A stretch of 64,000 bases of DNA from Phalacrocorax aristotelis (taxonomy: Eukaryota > Chordata > Aves > Suliformes > Phalacrocoracidae). The translations under genes and the position numbers were made by a program. The notes below the pieces were generated by a model. It did not search any database, was not told where the DNA came from, and saw nothing but the letters and a program-made list of their open reading frames with translations. Below are positions 23,101 to 36,659 of this stretch, one piece after another. Numbering within the stretch: the first letter of the stretch is position 1; every line of letters starts with the position of its first letter. The DNA lies in the NCBI RefSeq assembly GCF_949628215.1, contig NC_134279.1:50580266-50644265 (forward strand), read 5' to 3'.

Positions 23101-26100
23101 TCATGTTCAAGTTAAACAAGTATGTGAATTTTTCAACATGGGTAGATGTGAAACCTCACACTTAAGAACTCTTAATAAAAACAATTACAAATCCAGTAAC
23201 TTCAAGCCTATGACATAAATATTTGAGGTTGTAATGACTTCCCAGACAAACTAGTATTTGCTTAACTCTGATTCAGTTGTGTGGTATTTGTATTTCAGTA
23301 TGGAAGTGAAATACTCTGGGCCAGTGTTACAGTTAATTGCTTGACCTCATGTTTGCATATCCCAAAGAAAGGAAAAATACTGCAAATGGCCAGCACGGAA
23401 TTAATACATCACATATTATAATGTGACTTATGTGGCCTAAAGGGGTGGTGCCTAAGTAAATGGTTATGGAATATGTACAGTGCCAGAAAGCATCCTCCTG
23501 TCGGCAGCATGAGTGCTACAACTCTGAAACTAGTATGAACTATTTATTCTTTTCCATCAGCTGTATCAGTAATTGAAGACACAATTTTGTGATGATTTAA
23601 TGTATTTAGGGATTTCATTATAAATGAAATAAAATTCTACTTAAATAGCTGTTTCATTTGCCACCCCAGGAGGGGAAGACAGATATGCTTTTGGTTGACT
23701 GGCCTCTTCCTTCATGTCATCTGCTCATGGTTCAGAGGAAAAGGGAAGATCAAACTAAAGAAATCAGAGTTTACTTTTGAGTGCTTTACAGGTAGATAAT
23801 AAAATGATGATCTGTGTTTCATCCAAGAAATAAGACACTAAATACCTCCAGCTAGAAAACTTTCAGTAGGAGCTTTACTACACCTTCCTTTTAAGAATAA
23901 ATATTTAAATGTTACTTTGGAAGAAAAAGGCTCTTCCCTAACCCTTGCATGTTAAGTTGGATGAAGGAGAATGGTGTATTCAGACTGTCTGCTCCACTCT
24001 GAGAAGCTTATGGTGATCTCTGCCCAGTGCTGCTCTGTATAGTCGGCTTGCTCTGTCAGTGCTCTTTGGTGTCCTTAGCCAAAGGAAAAAGACTCCAGTG
24101 AAGTGGTAGGCTTTGCTTTTAAAAACCTGTCCAAGAAAGCATGCAGGTTTAATCAGTTGATGAAATATGAATGGGTGGGTCAAAGAGAAGATAAATTTGG
24201 ATCTGCGTTGTTCTGAAGGGGAGAGAAGAAGGAAGGAGGATGGTTGATGATAACTTTTTTGCAGGGAGGTGTTTTGGCTCTGTTTAAATAGTGAAAGCAC
24301 GTTCACCTCCATGAGGGAGATTGTCATGTGCAATGTGTAGAGTAATAAAGGAGAAACATCTGCCCACAGCTCAGTGTTGACTGACCTTGAAGAGCAGTTT
24401 TCAGAACTCCTTAATGTCATGACCAAGCTGTAACAACTTCAAGTAGTGACCCAGGAAGGTCAGGTAATGGTGAGGTGATGGCAGGCTTCACACAGCAAGG
24501 GAGGGATGGCCTGGGCATGCAAGCTTCAGCTGGTGATGTTTTTGTTTTGGGGGTGCTGGTAGCACGTTGTTGTTAGAAAGCTGCTTTGCCCTGTGCACCA
24601 GCTGAGCAGCAGCAGGACTTGCCACTCAGTGAGACTGGAGAATGCCTGTGGTCTCTCTCCAACTGGAACTAAAGCAATAAGTGTATATATCCATTGACCA
24701 GGAGTATATGCTTCTGATTTCTGTGGGTTTCGGTTTTGTGTTTGTTTGGGGATGTTTTTTTTTCCCTCTGAGATGATTATAATTGCAGAATAGCAATAGC
24801 TGTCTGCAGGTGCTAGTGTCTCTGCTTGTTAAGTTTCTGGTGCAGTGTGGTTTTCTGATGGTAGCGCATTGAACTGGGAGGCATTGAGATGGGATCTCAG
24901 TTACGAGTTGTGTAGTGCCAAAGTCTTGGCTCTTCCAGTATTGTTGTCTTCCACTGATAACTCAGTGGAGCTGTAGTTTGCTCCATGTTAGATGGAGTTT
25001 GAAGCCCATTGCCATCCATATAATTTTGGCAAGGCTCTTTCAAGAACAGAAACACTTGGATTTGCCAAAATGGTTTGACACCTTGAAGCACTTTAATGTT
25101 ACAAAGCTCATTGGTAGAGATTGTCTTCTAGGAACATGGGATAGCTTAGTTTCCTGTTCTCAGAGCAACCATTTTATTCATTTAGCATCTGTTAAAGGAT
25201 GTCTTGGTTCTATAAGAGTTTTAATGTATTTGTCTGTAGGAAAAAGAATTAGTTGATATTTTATGCTTTCTTTTAAGGATAGTGCATTACCAGTTCCATT
25301 TATGATGGAAGATAACCGCAACATTTCTTGTAATAGTTTCCTATCACCAATAGGATGCACGTTATGCATTTTATACCTTAGATTCCTAACTTCTTTTCAG
25401 AAGTATTAGGGGTTGGTTTTTTTCAAGTTTCTTTAATTTTGTGACGTTTTAAGAGACTTCAAGTTGGTTTCATTTCTTACAGCTTGAGAACCCAGTCATT
25501 TAACTGAATAAATTAAATGAATGGAGAGAAGGTTCTGTTTCTTGTGCAGAAAGAGGAATTATTCTGAAATGTTTAACTCTTCAGCTCTTAAGTTTGGGTA
25601 CCCAAAGCCAGTGGTTTGTCTGTGTTTAAAACACTGGCAGTGAGCACATGCCACTCGAGTGTCTTAATTTGAATGAAGAATATATTATGGTAGAGTTTAT
25701 TATAGCTGTCATAATTTCACATTTAAATTGACTTTGTTAAAATGTATTTGTGTATATTTATTGCAATTCTTTTATACCCTGGGGAAAGAAATCCTTTCAG
25801 AGGGTGAAAATAACCTTAACACTGTTTTACATAACTAGTGTATCCTAGCTTTCCTCTTTTTTTCTTTTACTTCTCCTGCAATGTTGAATTGAGAAGACTA
25901 CAGTAAATAGGTTCAACAGCAAATTACACACTTCTAGGGTAAATCTATGATGTGGTTAAATTAATTGAGTAAAGGAAAGTCTCCAGTTCAGCTTTTTGGA
26001 AGGACCATATTCATCTTTCCTTGCCTGTAGTAGACAGGAGTAAGAGACTACTGTGGTTTATGTCACTTAAAGGTGAGGTAGAACTGTTAGTTCTGTAGGG

Positions 26101-28078
26101 TAAAAATGAATAGTTGTTTGTAAAAGTCATATTGCAACACATCAAACAACTGTTCTTCCCTCAGGCTGTCTAAAGGTAGGCTAAGATTAAATTTGTCCAA
26201 GCTGCTCCGCAGATTCTTTTATATTAAACTGTCCTCTAGGGTAGCTGTTTGTCATAATTTGTGACTTGGAGTGCAGGGGCAATATTTCCCCACCCTGCCT
26301 GCGCACTGTGGGCTCTGAACATCTAACTCCTGGTGGAGCCCTGTGTGGACAGCATGGGTGGTACTGTGCAAAAACTTCCTGGCATTGTAGGTGCTGTGGA
26401 GTAAGTTTGTAGCCTGGTTCTACATTTGAGTTGTGGTAGCCCACAGCTGTATGAAATAGCAGTTTAGGGTTTGGTTTTTTTAAGTCTTGTCCCTCACTGT
26501 AAATAAGGTCTGAACCATTACAGAAAATAACTATCTGCAAATGTCATCTGTCAAATCTGTGAAGTCCTTGTCAAACCTGCTCTTAGGCCGTGTTGCTAGC
26601 ATGCAGGGAGCTTTTGATGCAGTGCTGGCAGAAAGTCTAAGGAAAATTCTTCAGCCTGAGCCATTTATTGCTGCGTGACTGAACTGATCTTTGAAAGTTG
26701 AAATCTCATGAGAGGACTCTATAGTCTGGCTTCTATGTTTTTGTTTTTTGTTTTGGTTTTTTTTTCTCCTGTTCCCCATAATCTTACTGATTGCTTGTGC
26801 TCTGATGTATGCCACTGAGGAGAGTTTTTGATGACTAACTCAGCTTCAACTCATCTATTCAAAAGGCTTGTGCTTTGACTATAGTAAGTAGTTTGGGGTG
26901 TGTCTTGCTTTTTCCTATGCCCTAGTGTGAGATGTTACTGTTTTCCAAATAACTTTCCAAATGTATTGAAGTTGTTTAAGAGCATGCTTCTGTATTTATG
27001 GAATATATGTGGCTGTTACAGTTTATTCTTTGCTGCTTAGAGGATAATAAGATTAGTTCTACTTTCTGATGCTGTGTGCCTAAATGTAGTCCAAAGTAAA
27101 CCTTTTAGTTGCAAAAATTACATAGAAGCTGGCAATCTTTGTGAGGGAGGTTTGGTAACTTCTATCACATGATGACCAAGAACTGTCATTGATTTAATGT
27201 TCCCTGGTGTTTTAAATTTAACAACTAAACCAGAAGATTAGTGGCTTCCACAATTAATGCTAAAAACATGCCAGGCTGAGAGAGAAATGCCAAAAAAAAA
27301 AAACCATCCTGCGAGTAGTTTCCATATGTTGCTGACACATTGTTTCCTGGAAGGCTGGTTGATGTGTTGGCAAAATTAGTATAATATGCCATTTGCTATT
27401 AAAGTTTGGGAAGAACAATCAAGTTGCAGTTCTTAAAATGGAGAGTTGGGGATGATAAAAGGCCTTCACTCTGACTTTTTTGGTATTCTCAGTATTTGAG
27501 GTGGTCTTTCATCATTGATCACTGCATGCTAAGGCACTGCTTTTTTTTTGTATGTTGCTATCTTTAGCTAAGTTAAGATACTAAAAAGGAGCTACCAGTA
27601 TTTGATTTCTAAATAAAAGGAAAGCTCAATCAAACTTTTGAAGGTAGCAAAGGAAATATAATGTGTTTCTCCTTATGGGGGTAGGGGAAGACCTATACCT
27701 AGAATGGGGAAAAAAGTAGGAAATTAATATAATATTATCATAGAATAGTTTGGGATGGAAGGCACCTTAAAGATCATCTAGTTCCAACCCCCCTGCCATG
27801 GGCAGGGACACCTTCCACTAGACCAGGTTGTTCCAAGTCCCATCCAACCTGGCCCTGAACACTTCCAGGGATGGGGCATCCACAGCTTCTCTGGGCAACT
27901 TGTTCCAGTGCCTCACCACCCTCACAGTCAAGGATTTCTTCCTTGTATTTAATCTAAATCTGCTTTCTTTCATTTTAAAGCCATTAGCCCTTGTCCTATC
28001 ACTACATGCCCTTGTAAAAAGTCCCTCTCCAGCTTTCTTGCAGGCCGCCTTCAGCTCCTGGAAGGCTGCTATAAGGCC

Positions 28079-28892
28079 TCAGTGGAGCCTTCTCTTCTCT
28101 AGGCTGAACAACCCCAACTCTCTTGGCCTGTCTTCACGGGAGAGGTGCTCCAGCCCTCTGATCACCTTTGTGGCCCTCCTTGGGACTTGTTCCAACAGGT
28201 CCATGTCCTCCTTATGCTGGGGGCCCCAGAATTGGATGCAGCACTCCAGGTGGGGTCTCACCAGAGCAGAGTAGAGGGACAGAATCACCTCCCTCAACCT
28301 GCTGGCCATGCTCCTTTTGATGCAGCCCAGGATACGGTTGGCCTTCTGGGCTGCAAGTGCACATTGCTGGGTCATGTTGAGCTTCTCATCAACCAACACC
28401 ACCATGTCCTCCTCAAGGCTGCTCTCAATCCACTCTCTGCCCAGCCTGTATTTGTGCTTTGGATTGTCCTGACCCATGTGCAAGACCTTGCTCTTGGCCT
28501 TGTTTAACCTCATGAGGTTTTCACGGGCCCACCTCCCAGGATTGTCAAGGCCCCTCTGGATGGCATCCCTTCCCTCCAGCATGTCAGCCTCACCACACAG
28601 CTCGGTGCCATTGGCAAACTTGCTGAGGGTGCGCTCAACCCCACTGTGTATGTTGCAGACAAATATGTTGAACAGTGCTGGTCCCGATACTGACCCCTGA
28701 GGAATGGCACTAATCACTGGTCTCCACTTGGGCATTGAACTGTTGACCGCAACTCTTTGAGTGCAACCATCCAGTCAATTGTTTGTCCACTGAGTGATCC
28801 ATCTGTCAAATCTATGTCTCTGCAATGTGGAGACAAGGACGTTGTGTAGGACAGTGTCAAATGCACTTGCCCAAGTCCAGGTAAATTATGTC
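28079..28892 (-). pseudogene. CR1 ORF2 remnant: reverse transcriptase palm (from motif A) and C-terminal region
   Basis: Minus-strand frame of 218 codons (28735-28079) with [14 protein letters not shown] (motif B region), SKFANGTEL at the catalytic FADD position, the [25 protein letters not shown] segment, and [14 protein letters not shown] and FSLEKRR in the C-terminal region. Just upstream (28892-28855) motif A can be read as DIIYLDLGK then AFD, split by a one-base insertion. The catalytic pair is changed (Asp-Asp to Asn-Gly) and the endonuclease is missing, so this is a dead copy. LINE RT copies element RNA into DNA at a nicked target; this copy could do so neither for itself nor for others. 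Confidence 0.88.
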
Positions 28893-28899
28893 AGTTGGC

Positions 28900-29264
28900 C
28901 CCCTGTGCTTCTGTGCATGCTGGTGGGGGGAGCTTTTGGCTGTTTGGCAGTGGGTCCACTACAGACTCTGCTTGGAACCAGCTATCCAACTCCTTCTCAG
29001 CCTTGCCGATGTTACGCAGCCATCTCGCTGCTTCTAGCAGCTCAGCCACCTGCTGCAGGAGGTCCTCCACCTGGGCACACCTTTTGCAGGCAGGTCTGCT
29101 GCCTGTCCCTGCGAGAGGTCTGGGCACTTTGTGCTGTCTGAGGTCTGCATTGCAGCCTCCCCTTTCAGCAGCTCGCTCTGGGTGGAAACATCAGCCACTG
29201 CTAGGGTAGGTGGTGCAGAACCCCTAGCTGGAGCTGCAGCCTTTGCTCTCAGATGAGCTCCCAC
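28900..29264 (-). pseudogene. CR1 ORF1 remnant
   Basis: Two overlapping minus-strand frames (29264-29034 and 29127-28891) together read as the CR1 ORF1 product, with one shift between them. The second contains ACKRCAQVEDLLQQVAEL followed by a W-LRNIGKAEKELDSWF segment, a leucine-heptad-like stretch near a Cys-x-x-Cys that I associate with CR1 ORF1, an RNA-binding chaperone-like protein. Upstream (29645-29313) an open GC-rich frame covers the element's 5' region. The frame ends against RT motif A at about 28893-28905, the deletion junction. Decayed and not expected to make protein. Confidence 0.6.
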
Positions 29265-32200
29265 CTGCCTTGAGGGTCAGGCAGGACGAGTGCCCTTGAC
29301 CTGTGCCGATGGTCACAGAACGGTGCCCGGTTGCTGGGTTATGTGTACTTCAAGTCTCCTACTTGTCCAGTGGAATGCCCCCCCTTCGAAGGGGTGCCCT
29401 CCTACGCAAACTCTCACACCATGCCCTGGTTGCAGTGCTGCCTGGGGCTGCCTTTTGTGGGAGTGGGGGTGGCCCCCATTGCTCCTGTCCCTGCCCACAC
29501 CTCCTGAGCCCCTCTCATGAGAGCTGCTAGCTGCTGGCAGGTCTCTGCTCCCACTGGGGTTTCCCCCGTCCCATGAAAGCCCCCTGTTTGCAGCAGTCCC
29601 CTGGTCCACTGTGGAATGTGCCTGCACCAGAGCTGATTGCCTCATAATACTGTAAAATGTATTTAAACCAATGCAGTTATTGACTTTAATGTATTATTAA
29701 ATTGTAACAAATACTCTGTCTTAATAGAGCTCAACTTGTAGGCAGGACTAACTAACCTACAAGCAAGCATCCAGTGCCCAAGGGTAAAGCCCAACATCAG
29801 GGACAGGCAAACTGGTGACTTTAAAAAGCCACAATTCAGGTGATAGAGGGCTGCTCTTGGTATAATTATCCCTTGGTGATTCAGGGGGGTTTGGGTCAAG
29901 CAAACAGGTAGCCATGGCTTCACCTTAGCATTCAGTTCTACTGTGACTTTCTTTTTCGCCTTTCGTCCTGAAACAGATATGCTGGAGGAAAGGCTTGATG
30001 TGGCAGTCAGACCTGCATATGGGGCTCTGTTAGACAAGACTATAATTATGTCTAAATAAATAAATCTAAAGAAATCCCAGAAGTAGCTTTTGAAGGATTG
30101 TAGTGCAATGGTAATATCTTAACCTAAGAAATAGTATCATAAATTTATCTAACAATCTTTTCAAAGTAATATCTATTTTCAGTGTCCCCCACTCGAACCC
30201 TGAAACGGCAGAGGAGGAGGGGAGGAATTAGTTCTAGTTTGATACCTGCATTTCTATACCTCATGTCTTCACCTGTGGCTTTCTGTTACCACAGAAGACT
30301 GGTAACAATGCTTTTCCAAAAAGCTTAAGATCGATCTTAATAAAATGTCTTTATCTTACTGCCCCTGAAAGGTAAAAAGTGCATGTGAGGAAGCATGTGC
30401 ATGTGAGGAATAGCGTGTCTAATACCCTTAAACAGTGGAAACTGTGGCGGGTGTCAGATGTCCTGTACAGCCAGAGAGGGTTAGCCCATAGCAGAGCGGG
30501 CTAACATCTCCAACCAGAAGGTCTGGAAAAGTGCATTAAGCTGAAGCTGCTTAAATGTTTAACAAAATGGGAACAGTGAAACTGCTGTGGGCTCTGACCT
30601 ATACCCTTATCTCTGTGTGAGCACAGATATGCTCTTCAAACTGCAAAGGGGAAATGGTTGTTACAGCTGACTAATGTGCTGCTTTCTGTTACTCTCGGAA
30701 ACTGATCCTTTCTTCAGCAGATGGAATGAAGGCTGTGAAGACTGCTAACTTTATTTCCCCTACTGTGATCCGAGGGAGCATGGAATCTGAAGTGATCACT
30801 TAGTACCAATTGCTGCCCAGAAATGGGCTTTTATTTCCGGGGGGGGGGGAAGGAGTGACTGCATGATCCTTGCACATCTTGTCCTGTTCCTGGTCACCCT
30901 ATGTCAGATGAGGCTGTCTGTGACAAGGCATTCAGGTGCTTGAAAAGCAAATGTTCACACCTGTGTCTTGCAGTTGAGGAGTCTTGACTTTCAGCTGTCA
31001 GTTTGGCTCTCTGCTTTACCAAAGAGGTATTACTTGGTGAAAGCAGTGATTTGTATCTGCATCAGTACAGCAGCTGAGTTTTGTTCTGTGTAGGAGATTC
31101 TTGTTGCCACTCAAGCACTTAACCAATATCTGAAAGTCTGCAAGCATCTTCTCCTGGGAGAAGGAGCTAGTAACTGGTATTTCTCTGTATATATTCTTTC
31201 TAAATAAGTGTGACAGCACTGACATCTTGTTTCTTTCTGAATATGGTATTAAGCAGAAAGTGGTCTTGTGACTCTCACTCACCTCTTATGCTTTTTTTCT
31301 AGTCAGTAATCTAAAAAGTAATCTAGAAGTTATCTTTACTGCTCTGGGTTGTGGCTGTTATTCAGGCACCCTCTTTCAGGAAGGCTCTTAATGTTTCTTT
31401 CTATGCTGACTAAAACTTTGGTAAGAGGTTAGCCAACAGTAGGACAGTATAAACGAGCAGGCTGGATTGGGTAGGAGCTGAAAATGGTGGTGTTTTTTTT
31501 TAACTCCCCCCCACCCCGCCCAGGTATCCATAGCTTTCCAAAGGAGTGTGTGAACTTGTTGGGGTTTATTCTTGTGAGGGAAAATGTGGCAGCCTCCAGT
31601 CAGGAGAGACTGGTTTTGGGGTGTTCCCCACCCCCTGCCCCCAGTCCTGATGGTGATATAAGTTCTTGTGTTTGCTGCTGTTTAAGTGAGTGAGCAGCTC
31701 GGTTTGCTGCGCTTGTACCCTTCTTAGCTGTTAGAAGCCGCTGAGGTGGTTCCTCTTTTGCTGGAGGAGCTGTCAGCTTTTGTGGACCTCAGCTGGCTCT
31801 GTGTATCTTGGCAGAGAGGTGGGATGGCATGACAGGGCTGTCAAACTCTTGCGGCTTGTGTAACATGAGATATATGAAACTTGGCAGCTTCAATTTGAGA
31901 GAGGTCTGGTGGTGAGACCACAGGAATGTTCTCAAAGTTGGTATTTGTTCTCCCTCCTATACTGAATATTTTGCGTGTATTGACCTGGGTACGTGCAAGA
32001 TGAATCTGTGCAGGCCTTGGGGTGAGTCTACGCAAATGTGGACTCTTGCTCAGTGCGGTGTTGATGCCCATGGTTGTTAGTGCTCTGATTTCAATTAGCA
32101 CAGCCTGACTTTGACTTTGTTATTACGTTGCTTGATTCAGAGTGGAAGCAATTGTGCTGCAGTTGGTTTGGGATTTGAATTATTCACTGATCAAACTGTT

Positions 32201-34907
32201 GATTGGCATACATGCTTAACCTAACGGGTTTTAGTAAACATATTTGGTATTTCTTAAAGAATTTATTTAAAATAAGTATTTTATAGTTCTATACTAGACC
32301 TGCTATTTTCTGCTGTCGCATATAAATGAGTTACTCTTCATATCAAAGAACAAGACAGAGATAGGCATCTGATTCATCAAGTTTTCCTAACAGTAGGCTC
32401 TGACACATTATTGCACTAAATTTGTGCCTACGATAAGACTTGTGATTGCTTTATCAAAAAGCTTTTAAAATTTATTTTTCCATTGTGTGGTCATATGAGC
32501 AAACACACAGGTACCTGGCAGGTAAATAACCTGAGTATTGAGGTTTATTCCAACTAATTTCTGCATGTGGAAGATGATGCCAAGCAGGCTTGTTGAAGTA
32601 AGCACTGTAGGGGTAGCACTGTGTCTTGTGTCCCAGTCCATGCTGTGCAAAATAACTGAACTGTGCTTTAATGTGATAGGATGGAGATGTAAAAATTGGC
32701 TACTAAGCTGGTGGACCGAGATTAGAGTTGAACAGAAGGCACTGATGGCTGCAGTGATTCCTGTGTCAGTCAAGATTACTCTGCTTAAACCAAAACATAC
32801 TCTTCAGCTTGCTTTTATGTGAATGTCACTTTACTTTCAAGGTGTAAGACTCTTTCAGTGGAGTTTCTGGGAATCTCTCAGCTACATTGGAGATAACAAG
32901 CATGCTCAGATAGTGTACTAAATGCTGTTTCTCTGCTATAGCATGTGCTTGGCTTGGGTTTGGTTTGTATTACCACCTGATATGTGAAAACACAGTCTCC
33001 TTGTTAGTACCTGGAATTATTGGTTTGTATACCAATAGGAATGAGTGTAGTTTGTCCGTAACACTTATATTTGTTAGTTGCTAACTTAAAATTTGAAGTG
33101 TGGATGGGAATATTTGAAACCTCAGAATTCTCAATCTTAATATGCAAACTTGGAATTCAGGGACATAATGGGGAGAAATACAAATAAGATTTTGTGCAGC
33201 TATGAAGCCAGAGGTGGGTGGTAAACTGGGAAGTATTAAAACCTTTAGAAACTGGGAGCTTAAGCAGTTGTTCTTGCTTCTGCCTTAGGTGAGGAGAGGA
33301 AGATGGCATGAAACACTTCAGGAGACTTTAGTACAGTTTAATATTATGAAAATGGTTACTTCTGCTATCTTTCACATTTGCTGTTCTAATACAGTGATTT
33401 GTGAAGAAAAAGGTCAAAGGATTTGGTCTAATAACATTTTTTGCTATGGAAGGCTTGATTGCCTGACACACAACTTGATTTTTTTAGACCGATAGGTGTG
33501 CCTCAGTAGATGATGTTTACCTGTTGTTGTCAGCTGAGAATATACATTTTTCTCATTTCTTCTTTAAGAAAAATCAGAGACCATCTCCAGCTTTATTTAT
33601 TTTTTTCAAGACCCCTATCAGTGGTCAGAAATGAAATGCCCTTGCTACCAGTCGGTTTATCACATGGAAGATGAGAAGAGCAGAACTAACTTGAGCACTC
33701 GGTACTTGTAGGCAGATTCAACCTTGGCCTTCTGCATGAGAGTTGTCCCAGCCACTGGGGGCTGTGTCCCCCCCCTCCCCCCTTCTCACTTTCAGCATAC
33801 CTAGTTTTGACTAGGAACTTCTTTGTAGATGCAAGAAATCCAGCCCAAGGAAGCTTATTACACCCAACGTATTCCTAGATCTATTTTGATTGACTGCTGT
33901 TCTGCTGTATTTTTTCAGAAAACTCTTTAAACACCTTTAAGTCTAACCGTCAAATACTGCTTTGCATCCCTGAAGGCTTGGGTGTAGATGGACTTCCCAG
34001 AGGACTGAAGTGGGTGGTTTCCAGGTGCCAATCCCTTCCACCCCTGGTTCTTGTGAGGCAATTTCCTTTGGAGAAAGTTTCTAATGCAGCATTAATTGCT
34101 TGCAGTTGGCGCTTGCAAGCAGTATACTACCCAAATAACTTGTGAAAATGCCTCTGGTATGTTTAACTTGGCTTGGAGAAAAGAACCCCTGTGGTGGATT
34201 TGAAGGGAAAATGTCAGGGTAGAAGCTGTTTTCTCTTCCAGGAATATCCCCTGGTACCTGGTGAAAGAAAAGAGCATACTAATAAATACACTGTAAAATT
34301 AGAGACATGAAAATGAGAAATGGGGGGATGGTGGTCTAATGTGGATTCTTCCTGGATGGTCTGCTCAGCTCAATTCTTTCTCCTTGGCATTCAGTGGTTA
34401 GTGATGTATTTCCCTGCCAGGAGAAGAAGCTTCATGACTTTCCCCTTATTTATTTTCTTGGACTACTCAGCATTGGGGGTGTGTCTGTGGTTTGGGGTTT
34501 TTTGGTTTGGTTTGTTTTTCCCCCTTTTGCCTAGGTAACCTTCCTCAGTTCAGGGTTTTCCAGCATTCTGGGATTTCAGGTACTGGAGAATTTGTATCAA
34601 CAAATTGTGCATTTGGAGTCCTGACTGAATAGGACATGAGGCTCCTTGTTTGTGCACTGCGAATTGGTAGATTTATAGATGGAAATCTAGACACTGCAGC
34701 ACTGTTAACATACTTCGGTGAACTTGATGCTGATAGATGAAATAACTTTGTTATGTAAATATAACCTTAATGAGATTGCTTGGAAAAAAAAGTTAGTCAC
34801 TCTTCACAGGACAGTATTCAGTTGTGCAAGTTCAGTTAACTTCTGTTAGGTACTTAAGCAACATTTTTGTTCTTCAACAGTGTTTCTAACACATGCATGC
34901 CTGCATG

Positions 34908-34965
34908 CAGAGACACCCCCCACCCCCAAAAAAAGAAAACCCCCACCAAAAAAAAACCCCACAAA
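34908..34965. repeat. C-rich/A-rich simple tract
   Basis: Four or more runs of 4-6 C separated by A runs, so the minus strand has spaced G runs that could fold as a G-quadruplex. Low-complexity intronic DNA; no gene. Confidence 0.55.
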
Positions 34966-36659
34966 CCCTGTGCTATGCACAACCCAGATTCAGGAATTTT
35001 CTTCCTTCTTTAAGCTGAAACACTGGAGGCAGATTTGCTTATCCGTGTCCCAAACTAACATCAACTATATGAAGTCACTCAAGTACACTTATTTCTGTTA
35101 GTGCTGTTTAGGCGTTTTCTACACGCATTGCAGAGTGGTGAAATACTTGCTGTATGAAATGCTAGTGTTTCTGACTCGCTTTTGATATGGATGATAGTTT
35201 CATGACTTTCTGTACTGTTAGGTGACTGTTTGACCCAGCAGCTGCCATTTGGTGTTGGTACTTAACCAGAATTAAATAATGAAGATCTGTGACCACCATA
35301 AATCCAGAAATAATGTTCTGTCTCTGTTGCCATATTAATGATGGATGTGTATTATGTCCTTGGAGGAACAGCCTGGAAAGCACAGCTTTGGAGAAGCTCG
35401 TGTGTAGTGAGGCTGTATGTTCTGGTGCTTTACAGTTTTGAGCAGGGGAAGCTTTGAGTTTTGACTGTAAGAATATAAAGGCATTATTTAACTAGAATTT
35501 CTGTGTTCCCTGTTCCTGTGCAGAATCTATAGAAGTTAGTCATTTTCTTCCACTACCATTTTAAAAAAGTCTTAGTAATGGGAAGCCCCTCTATCTGTGT
35601 GTTCTTTCAATTATTTTCTGCTGCAGACTTGCATTTCTTAAATGTGGTTTAGCCTAAGAAATAGAATTTTATAGGTTGCTGCTAACAAATTGAGTGTCTG
35701 GCTCTAGAATGGCTGCTTAAAGTGTACCAGATCAGACCAATGTCTTTTAAATCATCCTGCTGCTATCACTACTTACATGTAATTCAGGTTTTCCCTTCCA
35801 TCAGGCTTGTAAAGCCAAAGCCTTAAGGGTTAAATGTGAGGTGAGCCATATTGCAGACTGGATTTATGTGTGGCACGAAGTCCTAGAGACCTCAGAGAAC
35901 CAATCTATGTACGAATGAATCATCTGACCGAGGGGACTCTATGGTAGAAGTTAATGTGTGATCAATCCTTGCAAAAAAAGACTGAAAGACTGAGCTGACT
36001 CTCTCCAAAGCTAGCTGAAGGAAGAGAAAGGCAGTTTTTGCCTGTTAATCATGTAGCTGCTGTTAGGTTGTCAGTTATTCAAGGGTTATGATCTAGTTTA
36101 TTACAAAACCAGACTGCTCCTTTTTCACTTCATAGCACAGAGAGAGTACTTTGCTATCCTGCTGCTGTGTGCAATGTCCTCTCGTGCATCTAGTCTCAAG
36201 GGGAGACTGTAGCAGAAGCTGAAACTTGTGCAGGAACATCAGGTGTGGATGCAGCACTGGACTTACACCACTTCTGTCACTGCCTCTTGCATTGATTTTG
36301 GTCAGTCTTGAGTTGAAACCAAAGCTAATGTTCCCATATAATGTGTAACTGTAGTTCCAGAATGTCTGCAAAGATCTGGTGATGTATATACAGTCTACTC
36401 TTGTGGGAAGCCGTGTATGTGAATGAGGAGGACTGAGAGGCTGGCGTTTTGAAGTTAAAACACTTTTCAGCTCTCTGGTTAAAGTCCTGGTGTAGAAGCT
36501 TGGCTATGCTGTAGAACAAAATGTAGACTATCGTAAGCAGCATACAGATTTGATGCCTAACTTCTTGAATCGAGTTGCTTGGAAAAGTATTAAAATAATG
36601 GATTTGCACCACTTGCATTTTAAGGAAGAAATTTAGTTCTTTGCTAGACTACAGCATTC

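Larger units (their letters stand above)
27737..29645 (-). mobile_element. CR1 LINE with large internal deletion (ORF1 joined to the RT second half)
   Basis: A 1.9-kb minus-strand CR1. The 3' end is at the left (ATCATAGAATAG at 27737, then the standard 3' UTR). The second half of the reverse transcriptase and its C-terminal region occupy about 28079-28892, starting just at RT motif A. Directly upstream on the element (29645 down to about 28900) lies CR1 5' sequence: the 5' region and ORF1, with its Cys-containing, leucine-rich segment. The endonuclease domain and first half of RT are missing, so some 2.5 kb of a roughly 4.5-kb element is absent. Most CR1 copies lack their 5' end; this one keeps it and lost the middle. 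The exact 5' edge is uncertain. Two adjacent independent insertions are a less likely alternative, since order and strand are those of one element. Confidence 0.85.

Noticed and set aside
23980..24426. 148-codon minus-strand frame
   Set aside because: No recognisable domain. Frames of this length occur by chance in 64 kb of sequence.
26187..26540. 117-codon minus-strand frame
   Set aside because: No domain and no exon signals. Treated as chance.
27828..28507. Plus-strand frames of 148 and 120 codons
   Set aside because: Antisense shadows of the minus-strand CR1 reverse transcriptase.
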